Below the pieces are notes generated by a model. That model did no database searches. It was not told where the DNA came from and saw nothing but the letters and a program-made list of their open reading frames with translations. Both the position numbers and the translations under genes were made by a program. Below are positions 28,460 through 38,147 of a stretch of DNA of 64,000 nucleotides, in pieces; position 1 is the first letter of the stretch, and every line of letters starts with the position of its first letter. This DNA is from Arthrobacter gengyunqii (GTDB taxonomy: Bacteria > Actinomycetota > Actinomycetes > Actinomycetales > Micrococcaceae): assembly GCF_023022985.1 (NCBI RefSeq), contig NZ_CP095461.1, forward strand, positions 2,542,001 through 2,606,000. Reading direction: 5' to 3'.

Positions 28460-29023
28460 TCAGGCGGTTTCAGCTGCTTCCGCGGCTTCCGCGGTTTCAA
28501 CACCCGCGGCTTCACCGGAATCATCAGGCGTCGCTGCAACGGCGGCGATTTCTTCCGGCGCCACAACGGGAATCGGAAGTCCCGGCACGTCCACGGCCAG
28601 TTGCCAACGCGGATTCCCCAGCTCCCTAATGACGTTGCGCAGCTGCCCGCGCAGTTCCTCTGACATGAGCTCTCCGCCTTCGATCAGCGTGCGCTCAATA
28701 TCCTGGGCTTCCTGCAGTGCCTCAGTGCCCAGCGGAGTAATGGACACCATGTGGCTGCGCCGGTCCAAATCATTGCGGACGCGGGTGACATGCCCGTGCG
28801 CTTCGAGCCGGGAGAGCGTCTTGCCCATGGTTTGCGCCTGCACACGGACAATTTGAGCCAGCCGCGCCTGCGTCATCGGCCCCTGGGCTTCAAGGACTCC
28901 CAGTGCGATCACTCCGGCGTGTGTCACGCCCATCCGGACGAGCCTCTCGTTCCAGGCATGTTCTACCAGGCGTGCCGCCGTCGACAACAGACGGCCTGTG
29001 GGCCAATGCTCCATATCGGGCAT
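28460..29023 (-). CDS. MarR family transcriptional regulator
   Basis: A 187-residue protein with a central winged helix-turn-helix: MTQARLAQIVRVQAQTMGKT for the recognition region and a DRRSHMV wing. The C-terminus carries a linker (LPIPVVAPEEIAAVAATP) and an Ala/Glu/Thr repeat tail that MarR proteins usually lack. The frame opens at 29089; the ATG at 29023 follows AAAGGAAG and begins where family similarity begins. Divergent from the bcp gene, so it may control that peroxiredoxin or itself. Confidence 0.85.
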   Translation of the reverse strand: MPDMEHWPTGRLLSTAARLVEHAWNERLVRMGVTHAGVIALGVLEAQGPMTQARLAQIVRVQAQTMGKTLSRLEAHGHVTRVRNDLDRRSHMVSITPLGTEALQEAQDIERTLIEGGELMSEELRGQLRNVIRELGNPRWQLAVDVPGLPIPVVAPEEIAAVAATPDDSGEAAGVETAEAAEAAETA

Positions 29024-29168
29024 AAAAAAGAACGCTTCCTTTCGAGTGTGAGGATGCAACGGCCGATCGGATAACCTACAAATCCCCACCTACTAGGATA
29101 GTCACTACGGCCTTCAACTGTCGCGCTGAGACACTGCAGAGCCCTGCATTGATACCAAGGAGAGACAT

Positions 29169-29636
29169 ATGACCCGCCTGTCCCCCGGTGAAACTGCCCC
29201 GGACTTCACCCTTCCGGCCACAGATTCCTCCTCCGTTTCGCTCTCCGGGTTCCGCGGACGCAGCACCATCGTGTACTTCTACCCCGCCGCCGCCACCCCG
29301 GGCTGCACCAAGGAAGCCTGCGACTTCCGGGACAACCTGAACAGCCTGCAGGACGCCGGGTACGCCGTCGTCGGCATCTCCCCCGACCCCGTGCCCAAGC
29401 TGGAGAAATTCGCCGAAGCGGAGAATCTCAACTTTCCCCTGCTCTCCGACCCCGACCACGCCGTGGCCGAGGCGTACGGCGCCTGGGGCGAGAAGAAGAA
29501 CTACGGCAAGACGTACGAGGGCCTGATCCGTTCAACCGTGGTTGTGGACCCGGAGGGCAAGGTTTCCCTCGCCCAGTACAACGTGAAAGCCACGGGCCAT
29601 GTCGCCAAGCTTTCACGCGATCTGGGACTCTCCTAA
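29169..29636 (+). CDS. bcp: Peroxiredoxin, Bcp/PrxQ type (thiol peroxidase)
   Basis: A 155-residue thioredoxin-fold peroxidase that reduces hydroperoxides in the cytoplasm. The peroxidatic Cys is in YPAAATPGCTKEACDFRDN; the second Cys five residues later (GCTKEAC) is the resolving Cys of the PrxQ type. AAGGAG precedes the ATG. Divergent to the MarR gene and directly upstream of tRNA-Leu. Confidence 0.94.
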   Translation: MTRLSPGETAPDFTLPATDSSSVSLSGFRGRSTIVYFYPAAATPGCTKEACDFRDNLNSLQDAGYAVVGISPDPVPKLEKFAEAENLNFPLLSDPDHAVAEAYGAWGEKKNYGKTYEGLIRSTVVVDPEGKVSLAQYNVKATGHVAKLSRDLGLS

Positions 29637-29703
29637 CCTCGGGTACACTGGAGGCTGGTTTTAGGGCGTTCCGCAACAATTGCGGCGGCGGCATGAGACC
29701 AAA

Positions 29704-29788
<85 letters not shown>

Positions 29789-29810
29789 CTGTGATGAGTC
29801 GAGACATCGT

Positions 29811-31037
29811 TCACTGATGAGTCGCGACATAGGTAACACCCCGGTCTTCGGACCGGGGTGTTTTCTTTTGCCTGGGTTGATAGTCCAGGGATGGGTCCAG
29901 GGTCAGTTCGCGCAGGATCTCTCCGGTGGCTGTTTCGGTGATGACGATGTCCTGTTCATGGATCAGCATGAGGATGTGTTTGCCGGCGTAAGCGCGTCCG
30001 AGGCCGATGTGCCGCAGCCGTCCTGCGTAGCGCAGCGAGACCTTCCCTGTCGCGTCGATCCGGTCAACGCGGACCCGCCAGTGACCTCCCTGCCTGGCTG
30101 TCATGGGAACCGCTTTGACGGTGGCGTTGTAGGCCTGCGCGGGTGTTTGCCGATCCAGCGCGCGGTGCGGGCGCTCGTGGTTATAGATGTGGCGGAACTT
30201 CTCGAGCTGAGCGTTGAGGTCCTGCAGGGTCTCTGCCCGTGGCTGGCCGCTGAGCCATTTCTTCAGGGTCTGGTGGAACCGCTCGATCTTTCCCTGAGTC
30301 TGCGGGTGACCCGGTGATCCGTTTTTCTGGGTGATGTTCAGGGCGTGCAGGAGGTTCTCGAAGCTGTTGCGGCCGCCTTTGCCGCCGGCGAAGCGGGAGG
30401 TATAGACCAGGCCGTTGTCGGTCAGGGTGGAGGCCGGCAACCCGTACTGGTTGGCGGTTTTGAGGAAGGTTTCGCTGACGGCGGTTCCGGTGACGGGCCG
30501 GTAAGCGGTGCAGGCGAGCAGGTAGCGGGAGTGGTCATCGAGGAAGTTCAGGATCTCGGTGTCCGTGCCGTCGGCCAGCGGCCAGTGGGTGAAATCGGAC
30601 TGCCAGGTCTCGTTCGGCTGCGCGGCTTCGAAGCGGTGCAGTGAGGATTTGGGCCGTTTCCTGGGTGCGGCGGTCACCAGTCCCGCGGCATGCAGGATCC
30701 GGCGGATCGTTGAGGTCGAGGGTGCGGCGATGCCTTCCCGGGTCAGGTGCCAGGCGATTGTGATCGGGCCGGCGTCCAGGCCTGCTGCGGTTAGTTCCCG
30801 GCGCAGGGACAGGATCCGGTCAGCGGTCGGGGCCGGGGTGCGGCGGGAGTTGTGGTGCGGGCGCCGGGAGCGTGGTTCCAGAGCGGGTGTGCCGCCGTCG
30901 CGGTAGCGGCGGATCAGGACGTGGACCCAGCGGCGGCTGACGCCGTAGCGGCGGCTGACGCCGTAGCGGCGGGCGGCCTCGGAAATGCTGAGGCCCTGCT
31001 CGGTGACGGACAGGACGATGACTTTCTGCTTCGACAT
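29811..31037 (-). CDS. IS481-family transposase
   Basis: A 408-residue DDE transposase: an N-terminal helix-turn-helix, then the rve integrase core with catalytic Asp in WQSDFTHWPLADG, Asp in TLTDNGLVYTS and Glu in QTQGKIERFHQTLKKW. All three acidic residues are present, so it may be active. The HTH has an in-frame duplication of six residues (RRYGVS twice at residues 23-34). The last 20 residues are encoded across a terminator hairpin (29835-29868). Confidence 0.9.
   Translation of the reverse strand: MSKQKVIVLSVTEQGLSISEAARRYGVSRRYGVSRRWVHVLIRRYRDGGTPALEPRSRRPHHNSRRTPAPTADRILSLRRELTAAGLDAGPITIAWHLTREGIAAPSTSTIRRILHAAGLVTAAPRKRPKSSLHRFEAAQPNETWQSDFTHWPLADGTDTEILNFLDDHSRYLLACTAYRPVTGTAVSETFLKTANQYGLPASTLTDNGLVYTSRFAGGKGGRNSFENLLHALNITQKNGSPGHPQTQGKIERFHQTLKKWLSGQPRAETLQDLNAQLEKFRHIYNHERPHRALDRQTPAQAYNATVKAVPMTARQGGHWRVRVDRIDATGKVSLRYAGRLRHIGLGRAYAGKHILMLIHEQDIVITETATGEILRELTLDPSLDYQPRQKKTPRSEDRGVTYVATHQ
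29835..29868. terminator. Terminator copy 1 at the IS/tRNA-Leu junction
   Basis: A perfect 12-bp stem (29835-29846 with 29851-29862) with a TTCG tetraloop and a T-rich tail. It lies 46 bases after tRNA-Leu and inside the end of the transposase ORF. An identical hairpin is at 31209. Confidence 0.8.
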
Positions 31038-31147
31038 GGCCGATTCTGACCAGGGTCCGGGTGTGAAGCATGTCGCGACTCACCGGTGAAGTGTCACGTG
31101 TGAACGATGTCCCGACTCATGTGTGAACTATGTCGTGAATCCAGACA

Positions 31148-31243
31148 CCTCCTCGCGCACCACAGGGAATCGTCGGGACATCGTTTCCGGATGAGTCGCG
31201 ACACAGGTAACACCCCGGTCTTCGGACCGGGGTGTTTTCTTTT
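31148..31243 (+). repeat. Second copy of the tRNA-Leu tail plus terminator
   Basis: Sixteen bases of the tRNA-Leu 3' end (29774-29789) recur at 31148-31163. The following 80 bases resemble 29800-29868, ending with the same TTCG terminator hairpin at 31209-31243. The two copies flank the IS481 element as an imperfect direct repeat of about 95 bases. Confidence 0.7.
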
Positions 31244-31411
31244 GTCCGTTCCCGGCCGCCGCCGGCTTGTGACGCAGCTCAAAACTTTTCCGGCCTTCCA
31301 CCCATCCGGTTCCGGAGCCGAGCCGAAGACCTTCTGAGACCTCGCACCAAGAGGTGTTCATACCAACCAGGGATTCCACCCCACGGAACCTCCGCCAGAA
31401 GGAGAAAAACA

Positions 31412-32113
31412 ATGGCTTTCAAGACCCGCCGGAACATGTCCATCCTCGGAATCGCCGCTGTCTCCATGCTGGGCATGGCCGCCTGCAGCACCGACTCCAC
31501 CGACAGCTCATCCACCAGCTCCGAATCGGGAATGGCATCCGAATCCAGCATGTCCCCCTCGGCCTCGGCATCCATGAGTTCCGACCCCATGTCCAGTGAG
31601 TCCATGAGCGCTGACCCGGCAGCCAACCTGGTGGGCGCCAGCTGCGCCGACTACGCGGCAGCTGTTCCCGAAGGCGCCGGCTCCATCGAGGGAATGTCCC
31701 TTGACCCGGTGGCCACCGCAGCCTCCAACAACCCCATGCTGACAACTCTGACTGCTGCGGTATCGGGCGAACTGAATCCGGAGGTGAACCTCGTTGACAC
31801 TCTCAACGGCTCCGAGTTCACCGTCTTCGCACCCACCGATGATGCCTTTGCCAAGCTGGACCCGGCCACCATCGAGACCCTGAAGACCGATCCGGACCTG
31901 CTCTCCAGCATCCTGACCTACCACGTGGTGCCCGGCCAGATCACGCCCGACGAGCTGTCCGGCATGTACGCCACCGTCAATGGCGGCGAAGTTGATGTCA
32001 CCGGTTCCGGCGACAGCCTCATGGTCAACGATTCCGCCGTGGTTTGCGGCGGCGTCCAGACCAAGAACGCCACTGTTTACCTGCTGGACACCGTGCTGAT
32101 GCCCGGAATGTAA
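31412..32113 (+). CDS. Fasciclin-domain lipoprotein
   Basis: A 233-residue secreted lipoprotein: signal peptide with lipobox GMAAC (Cys at residue 24), a Ser/Met/Glu/Asp-rich linker (residues 25-70) and one FAS1 (fasciclin) domain. The FAS1 landmarks are [19 protein letters not shown] (H1 box) and LTYHVVPGQ (YH motif), ending [11 protein letters not shown]. Resembles mycobacterial MPT70/MPT83 in layout; a cell-surface or adhesion role is likely. AAGGAG stands seven bases before the ATG, so the longer open frame from 31232 is not used. Confidence 0.92.
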   Translation: MAFKTRRNMSILGIAAVSMLGMAACSTDSTDSSSTSSESGMASESSMSPSASASMSSDPMSSESMSADPAANLVGASCADYAAAVPEGAGSIEGMSLDPVATAASNNPMLTTLTAAVSGELNPEVNLVDTLNGSEFTVFAPTDDAFAKLDPATIETLKTDPDLLSSILTYHVVPGQITPDELSGMYATVNGGEVDVTGSGDSLMVNDSAVVCGGVQTKNATVYLLDTVLMPGM

Positions 32114-32168
32114 CCCATAGCAGCCGGTTGGGGCCGGCACAGGCTGCGCCGACCTTCGCAGCCGCAGC

Positions 32169-32201
32169 AAAAGGCGGGCACCCACCGGGTGTCCGCCTTT
32201 T
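32169..32201 (+). terminator. Terminator of the fasciclin gene
   Basis: A 15-bp stem (32169-32183 with 32187-32201, one wobble) with A and T tails on either side. Confidence 0.85.
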
Positions 32202-32384
32202 GTGTGACCGAATTGTGACCGCACCGCCGGGCGTTCAAATACCAGCGGTTTCCCGCTCAGGGATTAGGCTCTGGTCCATACGTTTGTGTCACACGACACA
32301 CGTCGACTCAGACACACCGACTGACACGCCCCGCACGGCACCCGCCACACGCACGGGTATCTCTCGCCCCAGAGGAGTACGACC

Positions 32385-34082
32385 ATGTCATATGCCGGCC
32401 GATCTACGAGCGGCTCGCGCCCCAAACGGCGCGCCGCGGCCATCACCACAGGGATAGCCCTCAGCGCCCTGATTCTCTCGGGCTGTGCCCAGAGCGAGCG
32501 CGAAGAGGGAACGGGCGACGCCGCTGCGTCGTCGGACGTTGACGGAACCTTTGTCTTCGCAGCGTCGTCGGATCCCAAGTCGCTGGACCCGGCTTTCGCC
32601 TCCGACGGCGAATCCTTCCGCGTCAGCCGCCAGATCTTCGAGGGCCTGGTTGGCGTCAAGCCGGGAACCGCGGATCCGGAGCCGCTGCTGGCCAAGTCCT
32701 GGGAGACTTCCGAGGACGCACTGACCTACACCTTCGAGCTGCAGGACGGCGTCACCTTCCACGACGGCACCGACTTCAACGCCGAAGCCGTCTGCGCCAA
32801 CTTTGACCGCTGGTACAACTTCACCGGCATCCAGCAGGCTGAAAGCCTTGCCTACTACTACAGCAAGCTGTTCAAGGGCTTCTCCGATACCCCGGAGACC
32901 GCCACCTACGAGTCCTGCGAAGCCACCGGTGACACCGAAGCGGTAGTGACCCTCGCCAAGCCGTTCGCGGGATTCATCGCGGCGCTGTCACTCCCGGCCT
33001 TCTCCATGCAGAGCCCGACGGCGATGGACCAGTACGCGGCCAACGAAGCTTCCGGCACGGCCGAGGCCCCCACGCTGACCGAGTACGCCAAGAGCCATCC
33101 CACCGGTACCGGCCCCTTCAAGTTCGAGAATTGGGAAGTCGGCAACCAGATCACCCTCTCCGCCTACGATGACTACTGGGGCGAGCAGGGCCAGGTCACG
33201 GACATCATCTTCCGTGTCATCGACGATCCCAACTCCCGCCGCCAGTCCCTCGAGGCCGGCACCATCGACGGCTACGACCTCGTGGCTCCGGCCGACACCA
33301 AGTCGCTGGCCGACGCGGGGTACAACGTGATGGCCCGCGAGCCGTTCACCATCCTCTACCTCGGCATGAACCAGAAGGTTGAGGAGCTGGCGAACCCGCT
33401 GGTGCGCCAGGCGATCGCTCACGCCATCGACAAGCAGGCCCTGGTGGACCAGACCCTGCCCGAAGGCACCAAGGTGGCCTCCCAGTTCATCCCCGACGTC
33501 GTCAACGGCTACAACGAGGACGTCACCGAATACGAATACGATCCTGAGAAGGCCAAGTCCCTGCTGGCCGAGGCCGGCTACCCGGACGGCTTCTCCGTGG
33601 ACTTCAACTACCCCACCGGCGTTTCCCGCCCGTACATGCCGACGCCGGAGCAGGTCTACACCAACATCACCGCCCAGCTCGAAGAAGTGGGCATCACCGT
33701 CAATCCGCAGCCGAACAAGTGGTCCCCGGATTACCTGGACCGCGTCCAGGCCTCCGAAGACCACGGCATCCACCTGCTGGGCTGGACCGGCGACTACAAC
33801 GACACCGACAACTTTGTCGGCGTGTTCTTCGGCGGCGAAAAGCCCGAGTTCGGGTTCAACAACCCGGAGATCTTCGATGCCCTGGAGGAAGCCCGCCAGG
33901 TCAGCAGCCTCGAGGAGCAGACTCCGCTCTACGAGCAGATCAACGAGGACATCGCCGAGTTTGTGCCGGCCATTCCGCTGGCACACCCGGCTCCCTCACT
34001 CGCCTTCAACGAGCGCGTGGTTTCCTACCCCGCCAGCCCGGTGAATGACGAAGTGTTTAACAAGATCGAACTCAACAAGTAA
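32385..34082 (+). CDS. Peptide ABC transporter substrate-binding lipoprotein (family 5), paralogue 1
   Basis: A 565-residue SBP_bac_5 protein (DppA/OppA type). The Sec-type lipoprotein signal has lipobox LSGC (Cys about residue 34). The mature protein has SSDPKSLDPAFASDGESFRV, YTFELQDGVTFHDG, and NFDRWYNF, and ends PASPVNDEVFNKIELNK. It feeds the permease pair encoded next. A strong TTCG-looped hairpin separates it from the permease genes, which usually gives more binding protein than permease. About half the positions appear shared with the protein encoded at 38148. Confidence 0.93.
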   Translation: MSYAGRSTSGSRPKRRAAAITTGIALSALILSGCAQSEREEGTGDAAASSDVDGTFVFAASSDPKSLDPAFASDGESFRVSRQIFEGLVGVKPGTADPEPLLAKSWETSEDALTYTFELQDGVTFHDGTDFNAEAVCANFDRWYNFTGIQQAESLAYYYSKLFKGFSDTPETATYESCEATGDTEAVVTLAKPFAGFIAALSLPAFSMQSPTAMDQYAANEASGTAEAPTLTEYAKSHPTGTGPFKFENWEVGNQITLSAYDDYWGEQGQVTDIIFRVIDDPNSRRQSLEAGTIDGYDLVAPADTKSLADAGYNVMAREPFTILYLGMNQKVEELANPLVRQAIAHAIDKQALVDQTLPEGTKVASQFIPDVVNGYNEDVTEYEYDPEKAKSLLAEAGYPDGFSVDFNYPTGVSRPYMPTPEQVYTNITAQLEEVGITVNPQPNKWSPDYLDRVQASEDHGIHLLGWTGDYNDTDNFVGVFFGGEKPEFGFNNPEIFDALEEARQVSSLEEQTPLYEQINEDIAEFVPAIPLAHPAPSLAFNERVVSYPASPVNDEVFNKIELNK

Positions 34083-34090
34083 GCAGCACG

Positions 34091-34120
34091 GGGCCGGGGT
34101 CTCTTCGGAGATCCCGGCCC
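34091..34120 (+). terminator. Intercistronic hairpin between binding protein and permease genes
   Basis: A 13-bp stem with TTCG tetraloop (34091-34103 with 34108-34120, one wobble), followed by a pyrimidine-rich stretch. It probably acts as a partial terminator or mRNA 3'-end stabiliser. Confidence 0.6.
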
Positions 34121-34175
34121 TTCCCTGTTTCTTCTCCTTCATCCAGCGCCTCTACCACGCTGAGAAAGGACACCC

Positions 34176-35180
34176 GTGCTGCAAGTCATCGGCAAACGTC
34201 TTCTCATGCTGATTCCCACACTCATCGGTTTGTCCATCCTGTTGTTCGTCTGGGTCCGCAGCCTTCCCGGCGGCCCGGCCACCGCTCTGCTCGGCGACAA
34301 GGCAACACCGGAAGCGATCGCAAGGATCAACGCCGCCTACGGCTTTGACCGCCCCCTTCTGGAGCAGTACTTCGTCTACGTCGGCAAGCTCCTGCAGGGC
34401 GACTTCGGCGTTTCCACGGTCACCGGCCGGCCCGTGCTGGAGGAATTCGCGACCCGTTTCCCCGCGACCCTGGAACTGTCCCTGGTGGCGCTCATCTTTG
34501 CCATCGGCATCGGAATCCCGCTTGGCTACCTCGCGGCAACCCACTACGGGCGCTTCTGGGATCATTCCTCGGTGGTGCTTTCGCTCGTGGGAATCACCAT
34601 CCCGGTGTTCTTCCTGGCCTTCATCCTGAAGTGGCTCTTTGCCATCCAGCTCCCCTGGTTTCCCCCGGACGGCAGGCAGAATCCGCGCATTGACGCCACC
34701 CACATCACGGACTTTTACGTGCTGGACGGGCTGCTAACCCGGGAATGGGACGCGTCCTGGGACGCGCTGATGCACCTGGTCCTGCCCGGAATTGCCCTGG
34801 GCACCATTCCGCTGGCGATCATTGTGCGCATCACCCGCGCCTCCGTCCTGGAGGTCCAGGGCGCCGATTATGTGCGCACCGCGCGCGCCAAGGGCCTGAT
34901 GGAGAAAACCATCCGCGGCCGGTTCGTCCTCCGCAACGCCATGCTTCCGGTGACCACCACCATTGGACTGCAGACCGGCCTGCTGATTTCCGGTGCCGTG
35001 CTGACGGAAACGGTGTTTGCCTTCAGCGGTATCGGCAGATTCCTGCGTGATGCCATCTTTAACCTGGACTATCCCGTGCTGCAGGGATTCATCATTTTCA
35101 TCGCCATCGCCTATTCATTGATCAATCTGATCGTTGACGTGTCCTATGGCTTCATCGACCCGAGGGTGAGGGTGCAATGA
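34176..35180 (+). CDS. Dipeptide/oligopeptide ABC transporter permease (DppB type)
   Basis: A 334-residue permease with about six membrane segments. It begins MLQVIGKRLLMLIPTLIGL, carries the usual family landmarks SLPGGPATALLG and GLDRP-like YGFDRPLLEQY, and has the EAA loop ADYVRTARAKGLMEKTIRG. GTG start with AAAGGA five bases upstream. Overlaps the next permease gene by four bases (ATGA). Confidence 0.93.
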   Translation: MLQVIGKRLLMLIPTLIGLSILLFVWVRSLPGGPATALLGDKATPEAIARINAAYGFDRPLLEQYFVYVGKLLQGDFGVSTVTGRPVLEEFATRFPATLELSLVALIFAIGIGIPLGYLAATHYGRFWDHSSVVLSLVGITIPVFFLAFILKWLFAIQLPWFPPDGRQNPRIDATHITDFYVLDGLLTREWDASWDALMHLVLPGIALGTIPLAIIVRITRASVLEVQGADYVRTARAKGLMEKTIRGRFVLRNAMLPVTTTIGLQTGLLISGAVLTETVFAFSGIGRFLRDAIFNLDYPVLQGFIIFIAIAYSLINLIVDVSYGFIDPRVRVQ

Positions 35181-36127
35181 GTACAGTTCTCCCACCGGCT
35201 CCCGGCGGCGCCATCCGCCCCGACGAGCCCGCAGCGCCGGTCCAGGCCGACACCCGCGGGACGGGTATGTGGCGTTCCGCCTTCAAGCGGCTGCGCCGCA
35301 ATCCGGCGGCCATTGCCGGGGCCGTGATTATCGGGCTGTTCATCCTGGTGGCCATTCTGGCACCGGTACTGGCACCGTTCGGCGGTGACGATCTTCCGGG
35401 ACGGACGGACATCACCCCCACGTCCATCCCCGGGCCCGGCGACATTGACGCCTACCCGCTGGGACTGGACCGGTTCGGCGGCGACGTCCTGTCCAAACTC
35501 ATCTGGGGCGCCCGCGCCTCACTCATCATCGGTGTCATTTCCACAGCGCTGGGACTGGCCGGCGGCATGCTCCTGGGCATCATCGCCGGCGGAATCGGCG
35601 GCTGGGTGGACAACGTCATCATGCGTTTCGTGGACATCCTGCTCTCCGTCCCGAACCTGCTGCTGGCGGTGAGCATTGCCGCCATCTTGGGGCAGAACAC
35701 CTACGCCATCATGATCGCCATTGGCGTTTCCCAGATCCCGATCTTCGCCCGCCTGCTGCGCTCGTCCATGATTTCCCAGCGCAGCGCCGATTACATCCTT
35801 TCGGCGCAGTCCCTGGGCCTGAGCCGGCGCACCATCACCATGAGCCACCTGCTGCCCAACAGCATGGGTCCGGTGATCGTGCAGGGCACCCTGACCCTGG
35901 CGACGGCTGTCATTGACGCCGCCGCCCTGTCCTTCCTCGGCCTCGGCGGCGGCAAGCCGCAGACGGCCGAGTGGGGGCGGATGCTGACCTACGCGCAGAA
36001 TGAACTGGCCGTGGCACCGCAGTTGGCGTTCCTGCCAGGCATCTGCATCGCCGTCACGGCCCTGGGATTCACCTTGCTGGGCGAATCCCTGCGGGAGGCC
36101 CTTGATCCCAAGACCCGGAAGAAATAG
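35177..36127 (+). CDS. Dipeptide/oligopeptide ABC transporter permease (DppC type)
   Basis: A 316-residue permease with an N-terminal cytoplasmic extension, then AIAGAVIIGLFILVAILAPV as the first membrane segment. HPLGLDRFGGDVLSKLIWGA-type signature appears as YPLGLDRFGGDVLSKL; the EAA loop is near SAQSLGLSRRTITMSHLLPN. Partner of the DppB-type protein. Confidence 0.93.
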   Translation: MSTVLPPAPGGAIRPDEPAAPVQADTRGTGMWRSAFKRLRRNPAAIAGAVIIGLFILVAILAPVLAPFGGDDLPGRTDITPTSIPGPGDIDAYPLGLDRFGGDVLSKLIWGARASLIIGVISTALGLAGGMLLGIIAGGIGGWVDNVIMRFVDILLSVPNLLLAVSIAAILGQNTYAIMIAIGVSQIPIFARLLRSSMISQRSADYILSAQSLGLSRRTITMSHLLPNSMGPVIVQGTLTLATAVIDAAALSFLGLGGGKPQTAEWGRMLTYAQNELAVAPQLAFLPGICIAVTALGFTLLGESLREALDPKTRKK

Positions 36128-36141
36128 CCGGTCCGCACCAC

Positions 36142-36179
36142 GAAAAAGCGCCGCTCCTGTTCACAGGGGCGGCGCTTTT
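36142..36179. terminator. Bidirectional terminator between dppC-like and dppDF-like genes
   Basis: A 17-bp stem (36142-36158 region with 36163-36179, one mismatch) with A-rich left and T-rich right flanks between converging genes. Confidence 0.85.
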
Positions 36180-36196
36180 CTCGTTCGTCGAGCAGA

Positions 36197-37996
36197 TTAG
36201 GAAGCCAGTTCGTCTTCCTCGATGTTCAGCTCGTTGCCCGGGATCGAGGCCAGCAGTTTGCGGGTGTACGGGTGGCGGGGGTTGGAGAAGACTTCCTCCG
36301 ACGACGCCGCCTCCACCAGTTCACCGTCCTTCATCACGCAGACATAGTCCGAGATCAACCGCACCACGGCGAGGTCATGGGAGATAAAGAGGTAGCTCAG
36401 TCCCAGTTCGGCCTGCAGGTCCCCCAGCAGTTTCAGGATCTGGGCCTGGACCAGGACGTCCAGTGCCGAGACCGGCTCGTCACAGACGATCAGTTCGGGC
36501 TTGAGCGCCAGAGCACGCGCAATCGCCACGCGCTGGCGCTGCCCGCCGGAGAGCTCCGCGGGGTAGCGGCCCAGCATGGAATGCGGCAGCGCCACCTGGT
36601 CCATCAGCTCGCGCACTCGGGCCTCGCGCTCACTCTTGGAACCCCGTTTGTAGGTCTTCAGCGGCTCGTCCAGGATTCGCGCAATGGTGAACATGGGGTC
36701 CAGGGAGGAGTACGGATCCTGGAAGATCGGCTGCACCCGCTGCCGGAAGTCCCTCAGCTTTGCCTTCTCCAGGGACCCGACGTCGATTCCGTCAAAAGTC
36801 ATGGTGCCGCTGGTGGGTTCGACCAGCTTCAGCAGCATCCTGGCCGTGGTGGTCTTGCCGGAGCCGGATTCACCGACAATGGCCACGGTACGCCCGCGGG
36901 GGATGTCCAGCGTCACGTTGCGGGCAGCGTAGAAGTCCTCGGAACGGCCCCGGATTTTGTAGACCTTGGTCAGGTCCCGGATCTCCACAATGTTGTCCGG
37001 CGCTGCGGTTTCCGGCTGGCCCGCCGCGGCCACTCCGGCACTGTGCTTCGGTGACGCCGCAGCGTCTGCCGGGGCACCGCCGTCGTCCGCTCCCGGGCTT
37101 GCTCCGTCCGCATGTTCGGCATAGGCCTGCTCCGCGAGCCGCAGGCGCTGTGCCGCCGGGGCGTTGAAGGCTCCCGGGCTCAGGCGCACCGCGGCAACGC
37201 TGGGCGCTGCGGCCACCAGCGACTGGGTGTAGGGGTGCTGGGGATCTTCGAGCAGCTGGCGGGCGGGGCCGGTTTCCACCACAAGGCCGCGGTGCATCAC
37301 GACCAGCTCGGAGGCGCGTTCGGCAGCCAGCCCAAGGTCGTGCGTGATGAGCAGGACCGAGGTTCCCAGCTCTTCGGTCATTTTCCCGATCTGGTCCAGG
37401 ATGGTCCGCTGCACGGTAACGTCCAGGGCCGAGGTGGGCTCATCGGCGATCAGCAGCCGGGGCCGGCAGGCCAGGCCAATGGCAATCAGCGCGCGCTGGC
37501 GCATACCGCCCGAAAACTCGTGCGGATACTGTTTGGCCCGCTCCGCGGCGTCCGGCAGGCCGGCCGCGGTCAGCACCTCGATGACCTTGCGGTCCACGTC
37601 CTTGGACGTGGCCATACCGTGGACCAGCAGGGTTTCCGCAACCTGGGTGCCGATCTTCGTGACCGGGTTCAGGTTGGACATGGGATCCTGCGGCACCAGG
37701 CCGATGGACCGTCCCCGGATGGCACGCATTTTCGACTCGGGAAGTCCCACCAGTTCGGTGCCGTCGAAGCGGATGCTGCCGGCGGCCACCCTTCCGTTTC
37801 CCGGCAGCAGGCCGATGACTGCCATGGCGGTGGTGGATTTTCCGGAGCCCGACTCCCCCACAATTGCCAGCGTTCCGCCGCGGGGCAAACTAAAGGAAGC
37901 GTTTTTGACGGCTTGGACTTCTCCGTCGGTGGTGCGGAAATTAACCGCGAGATCCGTCACCTCTAGCAGAGGTGAATCAAGGCTGATTTCAGTCAT
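36197..37996 (-). CDS. Fused dual ATP-binding protein of peptide ABC transporter (DppD-DppF fusion)
   Basis: A 599-residue protein with two complete ABC cassettes. Cassette 1: Walker A GESGSGKSTTAMA, signature FSGGMRQRALIAIGL, Walker B LLIADEPTSALDV. Cassette 2: Walker A GESGSGKTTTARM, signature LSGGQRQRVAIARAL, Walker B LIVCDEPVSALDV. Between them is an Ala/Gly/Asp-rich linker of about 60 residues. The open frame extends to 38605, but the ATG at 37996, after ATAGGGAA, starts the family-like part. Transcribed toward the dppC-like gene and away from the second binding protein, which it probably also serves. Confidence 0.92.
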   Translation of the reverse strand: MTEISLDSPLLEVTDLAVNFRTTDGEVQAVKNASFSLPRGGTLAIVGESGSGKSTTAMAVIGLLPGNGRVAAGSIRFDGTELVGLPESKMRAIRGRSIGLVPQDPMSNLNPVTKIGTQVAETLLVHGMATSKDVDRKVIEVLTAAGLPDAAERAKQYPHEFSGGMRQRALIAIGLACRPRLLIADEPTSALDVTVQRTILDQIGKMTEELGTSVLLITHDLGLAAERASELVVMHRGLVVETGPARQLLEDPQHPYTQSLVAAAPSVAAVRLSPGAFNAPAAQRLRLAEQAYAEHADGASPGADDGGAPADAAASPKHSAGVAAAGQPETAAPDNIVEIRDLTKVYKIRGRSEDFYAARNVTLDIPRGRTVAIVGESGSGKTTTARMLLKLVEPTSGTMTFDGIDVGSLEKAKLRDFRQRVQPIFQDPYSSLDPMFTIARILDEPLKTYKRGSKSEREARVRELMDQVALPHSMLGRYPAELSGGQRQRVAIARALALKPELIVCDEPVSALDVLVQAQILKLLGDLQAELGLSYLFISHDLAVVRLISDYVCVMKDGELVEAASSEEVFSNPRHPYTRKLLASIPGNELNIEEDELAS

Positions 37997-38147
37997 TTCC
38001 CTATCCTGCCCTACTTCAAGGGCAGCTGTGAGCCGTGTCTCACCTGCCGTTGCCGGATTTTTATCATTTAGACTGGCTATTCGCATAAATACATCCGACA
38101 GAACCGGACGCACCGTTGACGGAGCGTCCCGGAGGAGAACAACAGCT

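Larger units (their letters stand above)
29795..31119 (-). mobile_element. IS481-family insertion sequence
   Basis: About 1.3 kb bounded by 20-bp imperfect inverted repeats: 29795-29814 and 31100-31119, one mismatch. The end motif, roughly TGAACnATGTCnCGACTCA, recurs several times at each end. It contains one transposase gene. The true outer borders may lie a few bases further out, because a further degenerate motif copy is at 31121-31139. Confidence 0.75.

Noticed and set aside
31128..31412. 94-codon minus-strand ORF with a [13 protein letters not shown] segment matching the transposase C-terminus
   Set aside because: The match comes only from the duplicated terminator sequence; the rest is not transposase-like.
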